From Marinobacter sp. F4218 (GTDB taxonomy: Bacteria; Pseudomonadota; Gammaproteobacteria; Pseudomonadales; Oleiphilaceae), in assembly GCF_019443085.1 (NCBI RefSeq), contig NZ_JAHZIL010000002.1, positions 703,843 through 767,842 on the forward strand: a DNA stretch of 64,000 nucleotides, read 5' to 3'. The notes under the pieces are model-generated. The model was not told the DNA's origin, searched no databases, and saw nothing but the letters and a program-made list of their open reading frames with translations. The position numbers were made by a program, and so were the translations under genes. This document shows, piece by piece, positions 34,551-43,335 of the stretch (position 1 is the stretch's first letter; the number at the start of each line of letters is the position of its first letter).

Positions 34551-36668
34551 TCATTTGTAGACGTCGGCATCTCTGGCCGAGCCGTCTACCTTCTCCAGAA
34601 TGCGCCGATGAACACATTGCCCCCAATAAGTCCCTACTGATGCTTTCCATGCTTCCCTGTGAAGATAATCCAGCGCCCACCTGTCTCTTGCGATGCGTGC
34701 AACCTTTGCGTTCGACAAATAGACAGGGCCGTGTTGCAGGCAACTCTCCACATCACTGGCCCAATGCTGCTGACGGGCAGCGGCTGTATGAACACGAGCG
34801 AACGCCTGATGCAGGCGATTGACATGTGGAATCAGAATCGCCTGCTGGAAAGGTGTGAGGGTTTGGGAAGGCCTGCTCAACAACCGGTACTCCAAGGCAC
34901 GTTCAAGCACGGGAGGTGGCTGGAATTCCTCGGGTATCATCAACAAGCGCCTCTCCAGCAACCCTATCCCCAGCGCCTGGCGACTCAGCAGGACGGAAGT
35001 CGGCGCCGACAGAATCAGCGGTACCGCGACCGGAAGCGACCAGAAAAAAAACAGTGTATCCAGCTGCCAGGCAAACAGTGCCCAACCACTTCCAACCAGC
35101 ATGGCCGGCAGTTGATTCCAGAATCCCTCTCGCCAGGTTATCTCCTCGGTCCGGTTCTGACCGGCCCATTTAAGGGAAACGTTAAAGAGCGCCGCAATGA
35201 CAAACCGACTGTGAGCCAACATTCGAACGGGCGCCAGCAAGACAGACACCAGACTTTCAAGCAGAACACTCTTCAGCAACTTTATATAGCCACCAAACCC
35301 GGCGGAAGTGCGCTGGACCACTGAATCGAAAATGGCCAGGAACTTCGGGAAGAACAACAGCATCAAGGTACTCAGGGCCAGCCCCAACGCCCACTCGGGC
35401 CGCCACTCCGGCCATAGTGGGAACAGGCCCTGATACCCTTCAGGGAAGTAGTCAATGGGCGCAAGCGTCATCTGCGCCGCCGAGATCGTCACCGCGATGA
35501 GGAACAGCAGCCACAGCGGGGATGCCAGATAGGCCATAACTCCATTGAGAAAAGCCATCCGGTGCGCGAACCGCAGACCTGGCTCCCGAAGCATGACCCA
35601 AAGATGCTGAAGATTGCCCTTTGCCCATCGGTTATCTCGAGCCAGCTCATCTCCCAGTGTTGGCGGCGATTCCTCAAAGCTTCCACCCAGCTGCGGCTCC
35701 AGCCAGACTTCGTAGCCGGCACGACCCATGTAGGCCGCCTCGACAAAGTCGTGACTCATGATGGCGCCGCTGAAGAGTCCTCGTCCAGGGAGTTTTCGCA
35801 ACCCGCAGTGCTTCATGAAAGGCTCAACCCGAAGTATCGCGTTATGGCCCCAGAACGCCGCGTCACCCATCTGTACGGCGGCCAGGCCGGTGGCAAACAG
35901 TGGAGAATAGAAACGGTTAGCAAACTGCTGAATCCTTGCAAACAGCGATTTTCCATTGATGATGTTGGGGTTGGTTTGCAGGATCCCGACCTGGGGCTCC
36001 AGCTCCATAAGCTGCACCATCTGGCAGACCGTCTGGCCGCTCAGCAGGCTATCGGCGTCGAGGACAACCATATATTTGTGGCGGCGTCCCCACCGTCGGA
36101 GGAAATCTGCCACATTTCCGCTCTTGAAATTCAGATTGACCGCTCTGCGCCGGTAGAAGATCCGGCCCTCCGCACCAAGCTCGGTCACGAGATCGTACCA
36201 GGCCGCCCGCTCTTCCAGCCAAACATCCGGGGATCGGCTATCAGACAGGATATAAAACTCGAAGTGGTCGAGTTTCCCCTGGCCGGCAAGGTCTTCATAG
36301 ACCGCTTTCAGGCCTTTGAAGGTCCAGTCGACGGGTTCGTGATAGATGGGGAGCAGAATCGCGGTTGTCGCCAGCGGCGCTGACTCAAGCTCTGCCTTTG
36401 AATGCCGCTTGACCAGCGAATAGGAATCGCCTCCGAAGGACCGGATAAAGAATCCCCAGACGGCGATCCAGAAGCCAATCGCAATCCAGATGTAAAGCAC
36501 AGCGAAAAGAACGATCAGGGCTTTTTCAACGATCGTGCCGCCGTGGTACGGCAATATCCAGAGCAGGTAATAGGTGGCTATGGCGGTCTGGCCGAACACC
36601 AGAAATATCATCAGGCTCCGGCGAAAGATTGCAACACCACGCCAACCGGATCGCCTAGCCTTTCCCAT
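34551..36668 (-). CDS. opgH: glucans biosynthesis glucosyltransferase H
   Basis: Inner-membrane GT2 glucosyltransferase of 705 residues that makes beta-glucan from UDP-glucose. It shows membrane helices near 15-35 and 45-75, a cytoplasmic catalytic domain with ILSDSRSPD, FYRRRAVNLNFKSGN, VVLDADSLLSGQ (DxD region) and DELARDNRWAKGN (R-x-x-R-W), then several C-terminal helices. Relative to E. coli OpgH (847 residues) it begins just before the first helix, lacking the long cytoplasmic N-terminus that binds FtsZ in E. coli. ATG 36668 has GGAG 6 bases upstream. It overlaps the small upstream gene by 14 bases. Confidence 0.93.
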   Translation of the reverse strand: MGKARRSGWRGVAIFRRSLMIFLVFGQTAIATYYLLWILPYHGGTIVEKALIVLFAVLYIWIAIGFWIAVWGFFIRSFGGDSYSLVKRHSKAELESAPLATTAILLPIYHEPVDWTFKGLKAVYEDLAGQGKLDHFEFYILSDSRSPDVWLEERAAWYDLVTELGAEGRIFYRRRAVNLNFKSGNVADFLRRWGRRHKYMVVLDADSLLSGQTVCQMVQLMELEPQVGILQTNPNIINGKSLFARIQQFANRFYSPLFATGLAAVQMGDAAFWGHNAILRVEPFMKHCGLRKLPGRGLFSGAIMSHDFVEAAYMGRAGYEVWLEPQLGGSFEESPPTLGDELARDNRWAKGNLQHLWVMLREPGLRFAHRMAFLNGVMAYLASPLWLLFLIAVTISAAQMTLAPIDYFPEGYQGLFPLWPEWRPEWALGLALSTLMLLFFPKFLAIFDSVVQRTSAGFGGYIKLLKSVLLESLVSVLLAPVRMLAHSRFVIAALFNVSLKWAGQNRTEEITWREGFWNQLPAMLVGSGWALFAWQLDTLFFFWSLPVAVPLILSAPTSVLLSRQALGIGLLERRLLMIPEEFQPPPVLERALEYRLLSRPSQTLTPFQQAILIPHVNRLHQAFARVHTAAARQQHWASDVESCLQHGPVYLSNAKVARIARDRWALDYLHREAWKASVGTYWGQCVHRRILEKVDGSARDADVYK

Positions 36669-36942
36669 CGTCAACTCCGGGCGGATTGTAGCCAATACTG
36701 CCCCGTTTCAGGGGCGGACAGATCTCAGGCACGGCAAGAGTGGGTAACGAAAAATACTCGGGAATCATATCTATTACACGATCCCGGACACTGGTCTGGG
36801 AATCGTCTGCCTGAGACGCCAGAACCGCCTTCTCCAGAAGCTGTAGCAGCCTGCAGCATTGGTCTCCGGTCATCTCGACACCGGATTCCACGAGGTAGAG
36901 GAAGGCCCGGTTGAAGACGTCCTGAAGGTCAATATCGCGCAT
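36655..36942 (-). CDS. small protein of unknown function between opgG and opgH
   Basis: A 95-residue hydrophilic, probably cytoplasmic protein; no family recognised. It begins MRDIDLQDVFNRAFLYLVESG, is helix-rich to about residue 60, and ends with a Pro/Gly-rich tail. It has no signal peptide. It starts 24 bases after the opgG stop and overlaps opgH by 14 bases, so it is almost certainly translated as part of the glucan operon. A regulatory or scaffolding role for OpgH is an inference from position only. Confidence 0.65.
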   Translation of the reverse strand: MRDIDLQDVFNRAFLYLVESGVEMTGDQCCRLLQLLEKAVLASQADDSQTSVRDRVIDMIPEYFSLPTLAVPEICPPLKRGSIGYNPPGVDDGKG

Positions 36943-36966
36943 TCGAAACGTTGCTCCCGGGGTTGC

Positions 36967-38508
36967 TCACTCGGACTGACGCATCAGGTTATTGTCACTG
37001 CCCAGCTCGTAAATCCAGGTCTCGGTCATTGGGGCGCCATCAAGGCTGAGGAAGGCCCTCAGGGACAACACCTTGCCAGGCTCAGGACGCGCCAATATCG
37101 AAAGGCGCCACATGTCCTTTGCTTCTACAAACTGGACAAAATGCTCCAGAATCTCGACACCCTCCCCACCGGAAACATTACTCACCACGGGTGCGTCGCG
37201 GGAAAGCCCTGACAACTCCTCACTCTCAAAATCAACGACAAACCGGTAGGCGTTGGGATTGTCATCAGAGGGTTCACTGCTACCGAAGAAGGTCGGGATG
37301 GCGCGCCCGGTTTTCTGACCGCTGATATCGGGGCCACCAAAACTCACCCGGTAATTGAAGTCCAACGTCTCCCCGGCGCGAAATGTGGAATCGGGTTTCC
37401 AGAACGCCACGATGTTGTCGTTCGACTCCTCCTCGGTGGGCAGTTCGACCAGCACCACATTGCCGGTCCCCCAACCATCGCCGCTTTCAACCCAGGCACT
37501 TGGCCTGATGTCATACCGGTACCCAACATCTTCATAGGATTCAAACTGTTGGTCCCTTTGCATCAACCCAAAGCCTTCCAGATCTCCGACCTGGTGGTAA
37601 CTCATCCTCAGTTTTTTCGGGTTCAGCAGCGGGCGCCAAAGCCACTCCCCGGTTTCAACGTCGTGAACAAGGAGGCCATCCGAGTCGTGAACTTCGGGGC
37701 GCCATTGCCCCAGGGGTTTCAACGAGTTCTCGCCGTAGAAAAACATTGACGTCAAAGGCGCGAGGCCCAGTTGCTCAATATCCTCCCTGAAAAACAGCTT
37801 GGCCGTGACATCCACCCGGGTGGAGGAGCCTGGCTGGATGACAAATCGGTAGGCGCCGGTAATCGAGGCTCCATCAAGCAGCGCGAACACCACCATTGAG
37901 TCATCGCCAGTTGCAGGTTGTTGGAGCCAGAACTCAGTGAACGACGGGAACTGCTCACCTGAGGCCAAGCCGGTGTTAATGGCGATGCCCCGTGCCGATA
38001 TTCCCAGACGCTGATTTTCGCCCATTCCCCGAAAGTAACTGGCGCCACCAAATACCAGGAACTGTTCTCTCACATCAGAGCCAGAGAACGGGTAGGTGAC
38101 TTTGAATCCCGCATACCCCAGGTCGGCTGGAATACGGTTCATCAAGTCCTTGTCAGGATACGTAAACGCTTCCCGGCGAAATGGAATGGGGTGCTCGTTT
38201 CCCTCCTTCACCTCATTAAGGCGCACAGGGTGAGCGTAAAAGCTGCCGGGCGCCATCATCGTCACCCGGAACTTTGCCCCGGACTCACGCCAAAGGGCTG
38301 CGTTCGGATCAAACTGAATGGATCGATGTTGGGACGGGCTGAGTTCCCGGAGAAAATCCGGCACTTCTTGAGGCGCCTCAAATTCCGCCCCAGCAAGCGC
38401 CTCAGCTTTCTGCTCAACATCGTTAAAATCGAAGCCGTAAACGAGGCGAGGCAACGTCATAACAAATGCCAAGCAAAGTATGACTCGATACTTCCTGGTA
38501 TCTGCCAC
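36967..38508 (-). CDS. opgG: glucan biosynthesis protein G
   Basis: Periplasmic protein of 513 residues required for glucan backbone branching or release, paralogous to opgD. The GTG at 38508 is chosen because GAGGG lies 7 bases upstream and a Sec signal peptide follows directly (RKYRVILCLAFVMTLPRLVYG, cleavage before FDFN). ATG 38556 and TTG 38574 are alternatives. The family core is clear: QHRSIQFDPNAALW, HPVRLNEVKEG, AGFKVTYPF, VFGGASYFRGMG, LGISARGIAINTG, and GENSLKPLGQWRPEVHDSDGL. It leads the opgG-x-opgH-opgD run. Confidence 0.92.
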   Translation of the reverse strand: MADTRKYRVILCLAFVMTLPRLVYGFDFNDVEQKAEALAGAEFEAPQEVPDFLRELSPSQHRSIQFDPNAALWRESGAKFRVTMMAPGSFYAHPVRLNEVKEGNEHPIPFRREAFTYPDKDLMNRIPADLGYAGFKVTYPFSGSDVREQFLVFGGASYFRGMGENQRLGISARGIAINTGLASGEQFPSFTEFWLQQPATGDDSMVVFALLDGASITGAYRFVIQPGSSTRVDVTAKLFFREDIEQLGLAPLTSMFFYGENSLKPLGQWRPEVHDSDGLLVHDVETGEWLWRPLLNPKKLRMSYHQVGDLEGFGLMQRDQQFESYEDVGYRYDIRPSAWVESGDGWGTGNVVLVELPTEEESNDNIVAFWKPDSTFRAGETLDFNYRVSFGGPDISGQKTGRAIPTFFGSSEPSDDNPNAYRFVVDFESEELSGLSRDAPVVSNVSGGEGVEILEHFVQFVEAKDMWRLSILARPEPGKVLSLRAFLSLDGAPMTETWIYELGSDNNLMRQSE

Positions 38509-38604
38509 GATCCTGCCCTCTTCCTTGCGTGCTTCCGATGGATCACCTATCAACATAGGCAAATCTAGCCACAAGTGGCAACTCGAAAGTAGAGGAAACG
38601 GAGG

Positions 38605-39756
38605 TTACATGTCGACGAAAATGGAAAAAGACAGATCTGGGTGGCTCGGAAGAGTCAACTCAGGGTCCGAAACCGCGAGCATCTTACCCACACTTAATGC
38701 GGCGTAAAAATCCCGGGAATCGAGTTTGAGGGAAACTTCGCCCACGCTCGCGCCGCCCTCTTGCAGGCCGTCAGGCTCATTACCCGGGGTCCAACCACGG
38801 AGCATCGCCATCTGGACAGAGGACTGAGTGCCGGGGAACACAGGAATCCGGAATTTCGGACTTCCCGCTTCAAGCCGCAGCCATCCGCCTTCTGCGGCGT
38901 ATTTGGCTTGGCCGCTGTAACCCATGGCCAAGGACGATCCTGCAATCTGGATCTGCTCGGCTGAGGGCAGATCCTTACCTGCAAATTGGTACTGACCGCC
39001 CAATCCGAGGCTCCAGTCATGAAATTCCCGATGGATCGATGCCGACAGCGCAATTTTCCGGAACTGATCTTCCGTGTAGTTGTGACTCGATGTGTTGGTG
39101 ACGTCCCGGGTTTCAACACCGCCGAACGCTCTAAGACTTGTGGAGGACCGCAATCCCGCCAACAACTCGTGATCTTCCCGCACCTCGAGTCCGAGTTTCG
39201 AAATCTGGTACTGGGTTTCCTCCGCCCAGCCCGTCGCATTTGCCATGCTCGAAGTGCCGGAGGCATGGTTCAACAGGCTGTTCAGGGAAAACCCGCGCCA
39301 GGAAACCAGTGGCCGGCTCCCCTTGATCCTGAAAACATCGTGTTCGCTCTGGGAGTCGAACCGGTTGCCTTCGCCAACGCTCACTCCCGTCCAATCGCTG
39401 TTCTCGAACTCCATACCGATATCAAAGTTCGACACCGAAAGCCCGTAATTGAACACCAGAGAGCTGGACTCAAGATTTTCACGTCGGGAGACAGTGTCCT
39501 GATAATTGAGCCCGATCCGCTGCTTTGACCAGCCCAGGTCATCGCTTGCAAGGCCAACTCTGCCGTACGTCCGTTCGTCGTCGTGATTGGAGGAGCCGGT
39601 GACCTGAACTTTCGACGCCACGTATCTGGCAACTGATGGCAGCAGTTCACCCGGGTAGCCACCTGCAGGCCCGCTTGCGCCTTCATAGCCCGATGCGGCG
39701 CCAATATTGATGAGTGAAATGCACAAAATCAGTGCAAAAAAACGGGTAACTCGCAC
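38605..39756 (-). CDS. outer-membrane beta-barrel protein, TpsB/ShlB-like barrel without POTRA
   Basis: Exported protein of 383 residues. GTG 39756 has AAGGA 7 bases upstream and is followed by a signal peptide (RFFALILCISLINIGAASG). The mature chain is alternating strands separated by Gly/Asn/Ser turns, much like the C-terminal barrel of two-partner-secretion transporters (ShlB/FhaC), and ends SFSIFVDM. The POTRA domains that normally precede such a barrel are absent: only about 30 residues separate the signal from the first strand. It lies about 97 bases upstream of opgG. It could be a porin-like exit or anchor for the glucan genes or unrelated. Family assignment is tentative. Confidence 0.5.
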   Translation of the reverse strand: MRVTRFFALILCISLINIGAASGYEGASGPAGGYPGELLPSVARYVASKVQVTGSSNHDDERTYGRVGLASDDLGWSKQRIGLNYQDTVSRRENLESSSLVFNYGLSVSNFDIGMEFENSDWTGVSVGEGNRFDSQSEHDVFRIKGSRPLVSWRGFSLNSLLNHASGTSSMANATGWAEETQYQISKLGLEVREDHELLAGLRSSTSLRAFGGVETRDVTNTSSHNYTEDQFRKIALSASIHREFHDWSLGLGGQYQFAGKDLPSAEQIQIAGSSLAMGYSGQAKYAAEGGWLRLEAGSPKFRIPVFPGTQSSVQMAMLRGWTPGNEPDGLQEGGASVGEVSLKLDSRDFYAALSVGKMLAVSDPELTLPSHPDLSFSIFVDM

Positions 39757-39911
39757 TCGTGATCCTTCGGGAGGTGACCAAAATATGAACAGCACTTTAT
39801 CTGCCCAACGGCGTTCAACACCAGCCAGATTGACCAAAAATTACATCTTTTAATATGCGGCAATACATGCCCTTATAATTGCATTTGAAAGTTGTTTGCG
39901 AAGTGTTGCAC

Positions 39912-39952
39912 AGTGTAACCAAAGCCCGATCCTGAAACATTCCGGTTACACT
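39912..39952. promoter_or_regulatory. 9-bp inverted repeat in the barrel-galU divergent gap
   Basis: AGTGTAACC (39912-39920) and GGTTACACT (39944-39952) are perfect inverted copies 23 bases apart, centre distance about 32 bases. The 333-base gap 39757-40089 holds no gene; it is AT-rich near 39840-39880. The repeat could bind a dimeric regulator of galU or of the divergent barrel gene. No T-run, so not a terminator. Confidence 0.4.
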
Positions 39953-40089
39953 TCCTTACACCAAGGCCGCAAACCTCCATTTCGACGGACAACTTCGTTA
40001 AACTCGGCACAGTTTGTGATTAGGCTAAAGCGACACGCTTGGAAGATTCCCATTCAGGGGCAGTGATTGCTCAACAAAGGACGAACCCA

Positions 40090-40926
40090 ATGATCAAAAA
40101 ATGTCTGTTCCCCGTTGCCGGATACGGCACCCGCTTTCTTCCCGCCACCAAGGCCATGCCGAAGGAAATCCTCCCGGTCGTTAACAAGCCGCTGGTGCAA
40201 TACGGTGTGGAAGAAGCTGCCGAGGCCGGGATCCATGAATTTGGTTTTGTAACCGGGCGCGGCAAACGGGCTATCGAGGATCATTTTGATATCAGCTATG
40301 AGCTGGAGCATCAGATCGCAGGCTCGGGCAAGGAAGACCTACTCGCGTCCATTCGCGACCTGATCGATAACAACACCTTTGCATTTACCCGCCAGAACGA
40401 GATGAAAGGCCTCGGCCATGCGATTCTGACAGGTCGCAACCTGGTCGGAGACAACCCTTTCGCGGTGGTTCTGGCGGACGACTTCTGCCTGGGCCCTGAT
40501 GGTGAGGATGGCGTGCTGGCTCAGATGGTCAAGCTTTACAACCAGTTCCGCTGTTCCATTGTTGCCATCGAAGAGGTGCCGGAAGACGAGACCCACAAAT
40601 ACGGCGTCATAGCTGGCGACTCCATGAAGGATGGCCTGTACCGGATTACCGACATGGTTGAGAAACCGGCACCTGAAGACGCGCCCAGCAACCTTGCGAT
40701 TATCGGCCGATACATACTGACCCCGGACATCTTCGAAATCATCGAACGAACACCGGCCGGCAAGAACGGCGAAGTTCAGATCACCGATGCACTTCTGGAA
40801 CAGGCCAAAAATGGCTGTGTGCTCGCTTACCAGTTCAAGGGCCGCCGCTTCGACTGCGGCAGTATCGATGGCTTTGTTGAAGCGACCAACTATGTTTACG
40901 AAAACATCTACAAGAAGGAAAACTGA
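40090..40926 (+). CDS. galU: UTP-glucose-1-phosphate uridylyltransferase
   Basis: Cytoplasmic enzyme of 278 residues making UDP-glucose. KKCLFPVAGYGTRFLPATKAMPKE is the nucleotide-binding signature (first residues KKCLFPVAGYGTRFLP), followed by NKPLVQYGVEEA, GLGHAIL, VVLADD and a late GRRFDCGS motif. ATG 40090 has AAAGGA 8 bases upstream; an earlier in-frame codon would add a non-conserved 17 residues. UDP-glucose feeds OpgH nearby and probably the EPS glycosyltransferases. Confidence 0.95.
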   Translation: MIKKCLFPVAGYGTRFLPATKAMPKEILPVVNKPLVQYGVEEAAEAGIHEFGFVTGRGKRAIEDHFDISYELEHQIAGSGKEDLLASIRDLIDNNTFAFTRQNEMKGLGHAILTGRNLVGDNPFAVVLADDFCLGPDGEDGVLAQMVKLYNQFRCSIVAIEEVPEDETHKYGVIAGDSMKDGLYRITDMVEKPAPEDAPSNLAIIGRYILTPDIFEIIERTPAGKNGEVQITDALLEQAKNGCVLAYQFKGRRFDCGSIDGFVEATNYVYENIYKKEN

Positions 40927-40943
40927 GAGGTAGGCGGCTTTGG

Positions 40944-41360
40944 CTAGCCACCGAGGATCTGAAGAATCATGCGCCGGTTCTCCGTGGACGTATTGCGGAA
41001 CCGGCGCAGCAGTTCCACTTCCTCCTCCGACAGTTGAACGCGGTTGATTTCCTGCTCCAGTTGTTTGATCGCGACCGAGAGATCGTCACTGTTGCTGAAG
41101 GCCAGGCCTGGTAACTCGAGCTGGCCGCCATCGCCAGGCTCGTCCAGATCAAGAAGGTTTTCCAGGGGAGTTTCAGTACGCATGCAGAAATCAAGCAGTT
41201 CGGTCACGCTGGGGTAACTGCGCTGCCTCGCATCGGTTGCCTCCCAGCTTCTGACGCGGGTCTCCTCCACACCGCACATCTGGGCTACATCCCACCGCGA
41301 GAGGCGACCGTCCTCACGAATCTGTCGCAAGCGACGATTGAACGTTTGCAGGTACCGCAT
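40944..41360 (-). CDS. helix-turn-helix transcriptional regulator
   Basis: A 138-residue protein with an N-terminal XRE-type HTH (about 8-60: LRQIREDGRLSRWDVAQMCGVEETRVRSWE) and a C-terminal acidic helical part rich in L, E and R that could dimerise. It converges with galU and is divergent from the RibD-like gene, 157 bases away, with a palindrome (41448-41460) between them. It could regulate the flanking RibD-like gene; the target is not known. Confidence 0.75.
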   Translation of the reverse strand: MRYLQTFNRRLRQIREDGRLSRWDVAQMCGVEETRVRSWEATDARQRSYPSVTELLDFCMRTETPLENLLDLDEPGDGGQLELPGLAFSNSDDLSVAIKQLEQEINRVQLSEEEVELLRRFRNTSTENRRMILQILGG

Positions 41361-41447
41361 AACTGGTTGCCTCTACCCTCTGCAGGGGCCAGTGTGTCTG
41401 AGCCCAGAAAAGATCCGAATCTCACCGAAAAGTGAATCAAACTGGAA

Positions 41448-41460
41448 ATGTAACGTACAT
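41448..41460. promoter_or_regulatory. ATGTA-ACG-TACAT palindrome between the HTH gene and the RibD-like gene
   Basis: A 5+5 inverted repeat with a 3-base spacer lies in the 157-base divergent gap, about 60 bases before the RibD-like start and 90 before the regulator start. Position suits an operator for one or both genes. Confidence 0.4.
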
Positions 41461-41517
41461 ATAGCTTTGCACACAATCTACCTTTATTGAATCCGATGGC
41501 GACGGAACAGGATGTAT

Positions 41518-42381
41518 ATGGCTGCACAACCTCTGGATGTCGAGACCGCCTGGCAACTGGTGCTGCAAGCCGTCAATCGCAGCGATGTGACACTGGGCTT
41601 GCCTGAAAGCAGCGAGGCTGCGGTAAGGCTCAATGGCCAGGGTGCATGGCATTTGCTGCATCCTGCGACGCCCCAGGCAAAAGACGTTCTTTCCCTCTTT
41701 CTGCCCTTGTGCAAGCCACTGGCACCCGGCACACCCTCACGCGTGGTCGGACAACTCGGGCAGAGCCTCGATGGTCGAATCGCGACGGTCACTGGGCGCT
41801 CACGGTTTATTAACGGTTCAGACGGCATTACTCATTTGCACCGTATCCGTGCTGTATCGGATGCGGTGATCGTCGGCGCTGGAACCGCGATGACGGATAA
41901 CCCGCGGTTGACCGTCCGACGCACCCAGGGCCCCAATCCGGTTCGCGTCGTCATCGACCGGCATCGCCGCGTTCCGGACGGCCACCACCTGTTCACCGAT
42001 GACGAAGCGCCAACACTGAGGTTGGTGGCCGGACGGTACAAGCCGAGAGCCCAGGCAACATTGTGCGAAGGCGTGACAGAAGTGCCCTGTCTCGGTGATG
42101 ACCGAGACCGGGAGACGGTCAATCCGACGATTATTATCCAGGTACTGGCAGACTTCGGACTTCGCAAGATTTTTGTCGAAGGCGGCGGCGTCACCGTCTC
42201 AGCATTCCTGCGTGCGGGGCTGCTTGACCGGCTTCATGTCATGGTGGCCCCGATGATCATCGGCAGCGGCAGGCCCGCCTTTTCCCTTCCTGAGATTGAC
42301 CTGCTGGAGGATGCGCTGCGTCCACGGTCCCGACTGGTTAATCTGGGCAGTGATATGCTCTTTGATCTCGATTTTTCCTGA
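41518..42381 (+). CDS. RibD C-terminal-domain (DHFR-like) reductase
   Basis: A 287-residue protein with the dihydrofolate-reductase-like fold of the RibD reductase domain, from about residue 80: RVVGQLGQSLDGRIAT, a NADPH/substrate-side DAVIVGAGTAMTDNPRLTVR, VRVVIDRHRRVP, and the late KIFVEGGGVTVSAFL motif. The N-terminal 75 residues have no recognised domain and are not the RibD deaminase (no zinc HAE/PCxxC). ATG 41518 is preferred to ATG 41512 for ribosome spacing. RibD reductases reduce a ribosylamino-pyrimidine or related pterin-like compound. A stand-alone copy beside a PTPS-like gene suggests a non-riboflavin role. Overlaps the convergent membrane protein gene by 44 bases. Confidence 0.8.
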   Translation: MAAQPLDVETAWQLVLQAVNRSDVTLGLPESSEAAVRLNGQGAWHLLHPATPQAKDVLSLFLPLCKPLAPGTPSRVVGQLGQSLDGRIATVTGRSRFINGSDGITHLHRIRAVSDAVIVGAGTAMTDNPRLTVRRTQGPNPVRVVIDRHRRVPDGHHLFTDDEAPTLRLVAGRYKPRAQATLCEGVTEVPCLGDDRDRETVNPTIIIQVLADFGLRKIFVEGGGVTVSAFLRAGLLDRLHVMVAPMIIGSGRPAFSLPEIDLLEDALRPRSRLVNLGSDMLFDLDFS

Positions 42382-43333
42382 CCTGCCCGTCGACCAGGAA
42401 TCCAGCGTTTCGCATCCGTGCGACCAGAACCAGCAGCCCCGGCAGGGTGGACAGGAAAACCAGCCCGCCATAACCGACGCTCAACGCCAGGCCCTGCTCC
42501 GGAGGCAATCCCGCCATCGGCCACAGTAACGCAGCAGCACCTTCCCGAACCCCCCAGCCAGAGACGGTGACGGGGATAACCATGCTTAACAGCAAAAGGC
42601 TGCACAACGCCGTCATCAGCAACAGGGAATTCAAACTGTCGAGGTAGCCCGCGCCATGGGCCAGAATCAGAAAAACTCCCAGATAGCTGGCAAGGACGAG
42701 AAGGGATGTTCCCATCTGAACCGGGAATGCCGGCCACCCCAGAAGCGTGCGACCGATGTCTTTCCGAAGTCGCCTCAGATACCACTCAGGGCCATCGTCC
42801 GGACGAATGACAAATCGCCCCAGACAGAGAAGGAGGGTAGCCAGCCCGGCACCCCCCCACACCCACCACTGAGACTGGATGGGAAACATGCCCGCCTGCG
42901 ACAACCAGGCCACAGCGATCAACACTACGAGGCCCAGCACCAGCTGGCCTGACAAACGCTCGATGGCGACACCATGAATCGCGAACAGCGGCCGCCCACT
43001 GGCCTTGCCGTGTTGCCATGCCCGATTCACATCCCCCAGTACCCCACCCGGTAATACCTGGTTCAGGAAACTGGCCAGGTAATACTCACGCACAGCCACA
43101 GGATACGACAAAGGTGTTTTCAGAAGCCATGAGGTGTACCACCAGCGCCATGCCGACAACAGCACCTGAAACACCGTCAAAACTAATGCCGGCAGCAGGA
43201 GGTCGACCGGCAACTGCGACAGTTCCTGCCACAGCGTCTCGCGATCCACAGACACGAGCACAGCAGCAAGCAGACATGATGCCATGCCCCATTTCAGTAG
43301 GGGACGGCGCGCTGGATGCCCCGACCACTTCAT
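42338..43333 (-). CDS. UPF0104/MprF-type lysylphosphatidylglycerol synthase TM-domain protein
   Basis: Polytopic membrane protein of 331 residues with about eight hydrophobic segments, matching the flippase-like N-terminal half of MprF (also called AglD2/UPF0104), without a catalytic transferase half. Typical pieces are AWRWWYTSWLL, REYYLASFLNQVLPGGVLGDVNRAW, GVAIERLSGQLVLG and IPVTVSGWGVREGAAALL. Such proteins are thought to move or help move amphiphilic molecules across the membrane. ATG 43333 lies 2 bases after the upstream stop with GGGAGAGG ahead, so it is coupled to the glycosyltransferase-methyltransferase gene. Confidence 0.8.
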   Translation of the reverse strand: MKWSGHPARRPLLKWGMASCLLAAVLVSVDRETLWQELSQLPVDLLLPALVLTVFQVLLSAWRWWYTSWLLKTPLSYPVAVREYYLASFLNQVLPGGVLGDVNRAWQHGKASGRPLFAIHGVAIERLSGQLVLGLVVLIAVAWLSQAGMFPIQSQWWVWGGAGLATLLLCLGRFVIRPDDGPEWYLRRLRKDIGRTLLGWPAFPVQMGTSLLVLASYLGVFLILAHGAGYLDSLNSLLLMTALCSLLLLSMVIPVTVSGWGVREGAAALLWPMAGLPPEQGLALSVGYGGLVFLSTLPGLLVLVARMRNAGFLVDGQVRKNRDQRAYHCPD

Positions 43334-43335
43334 TC

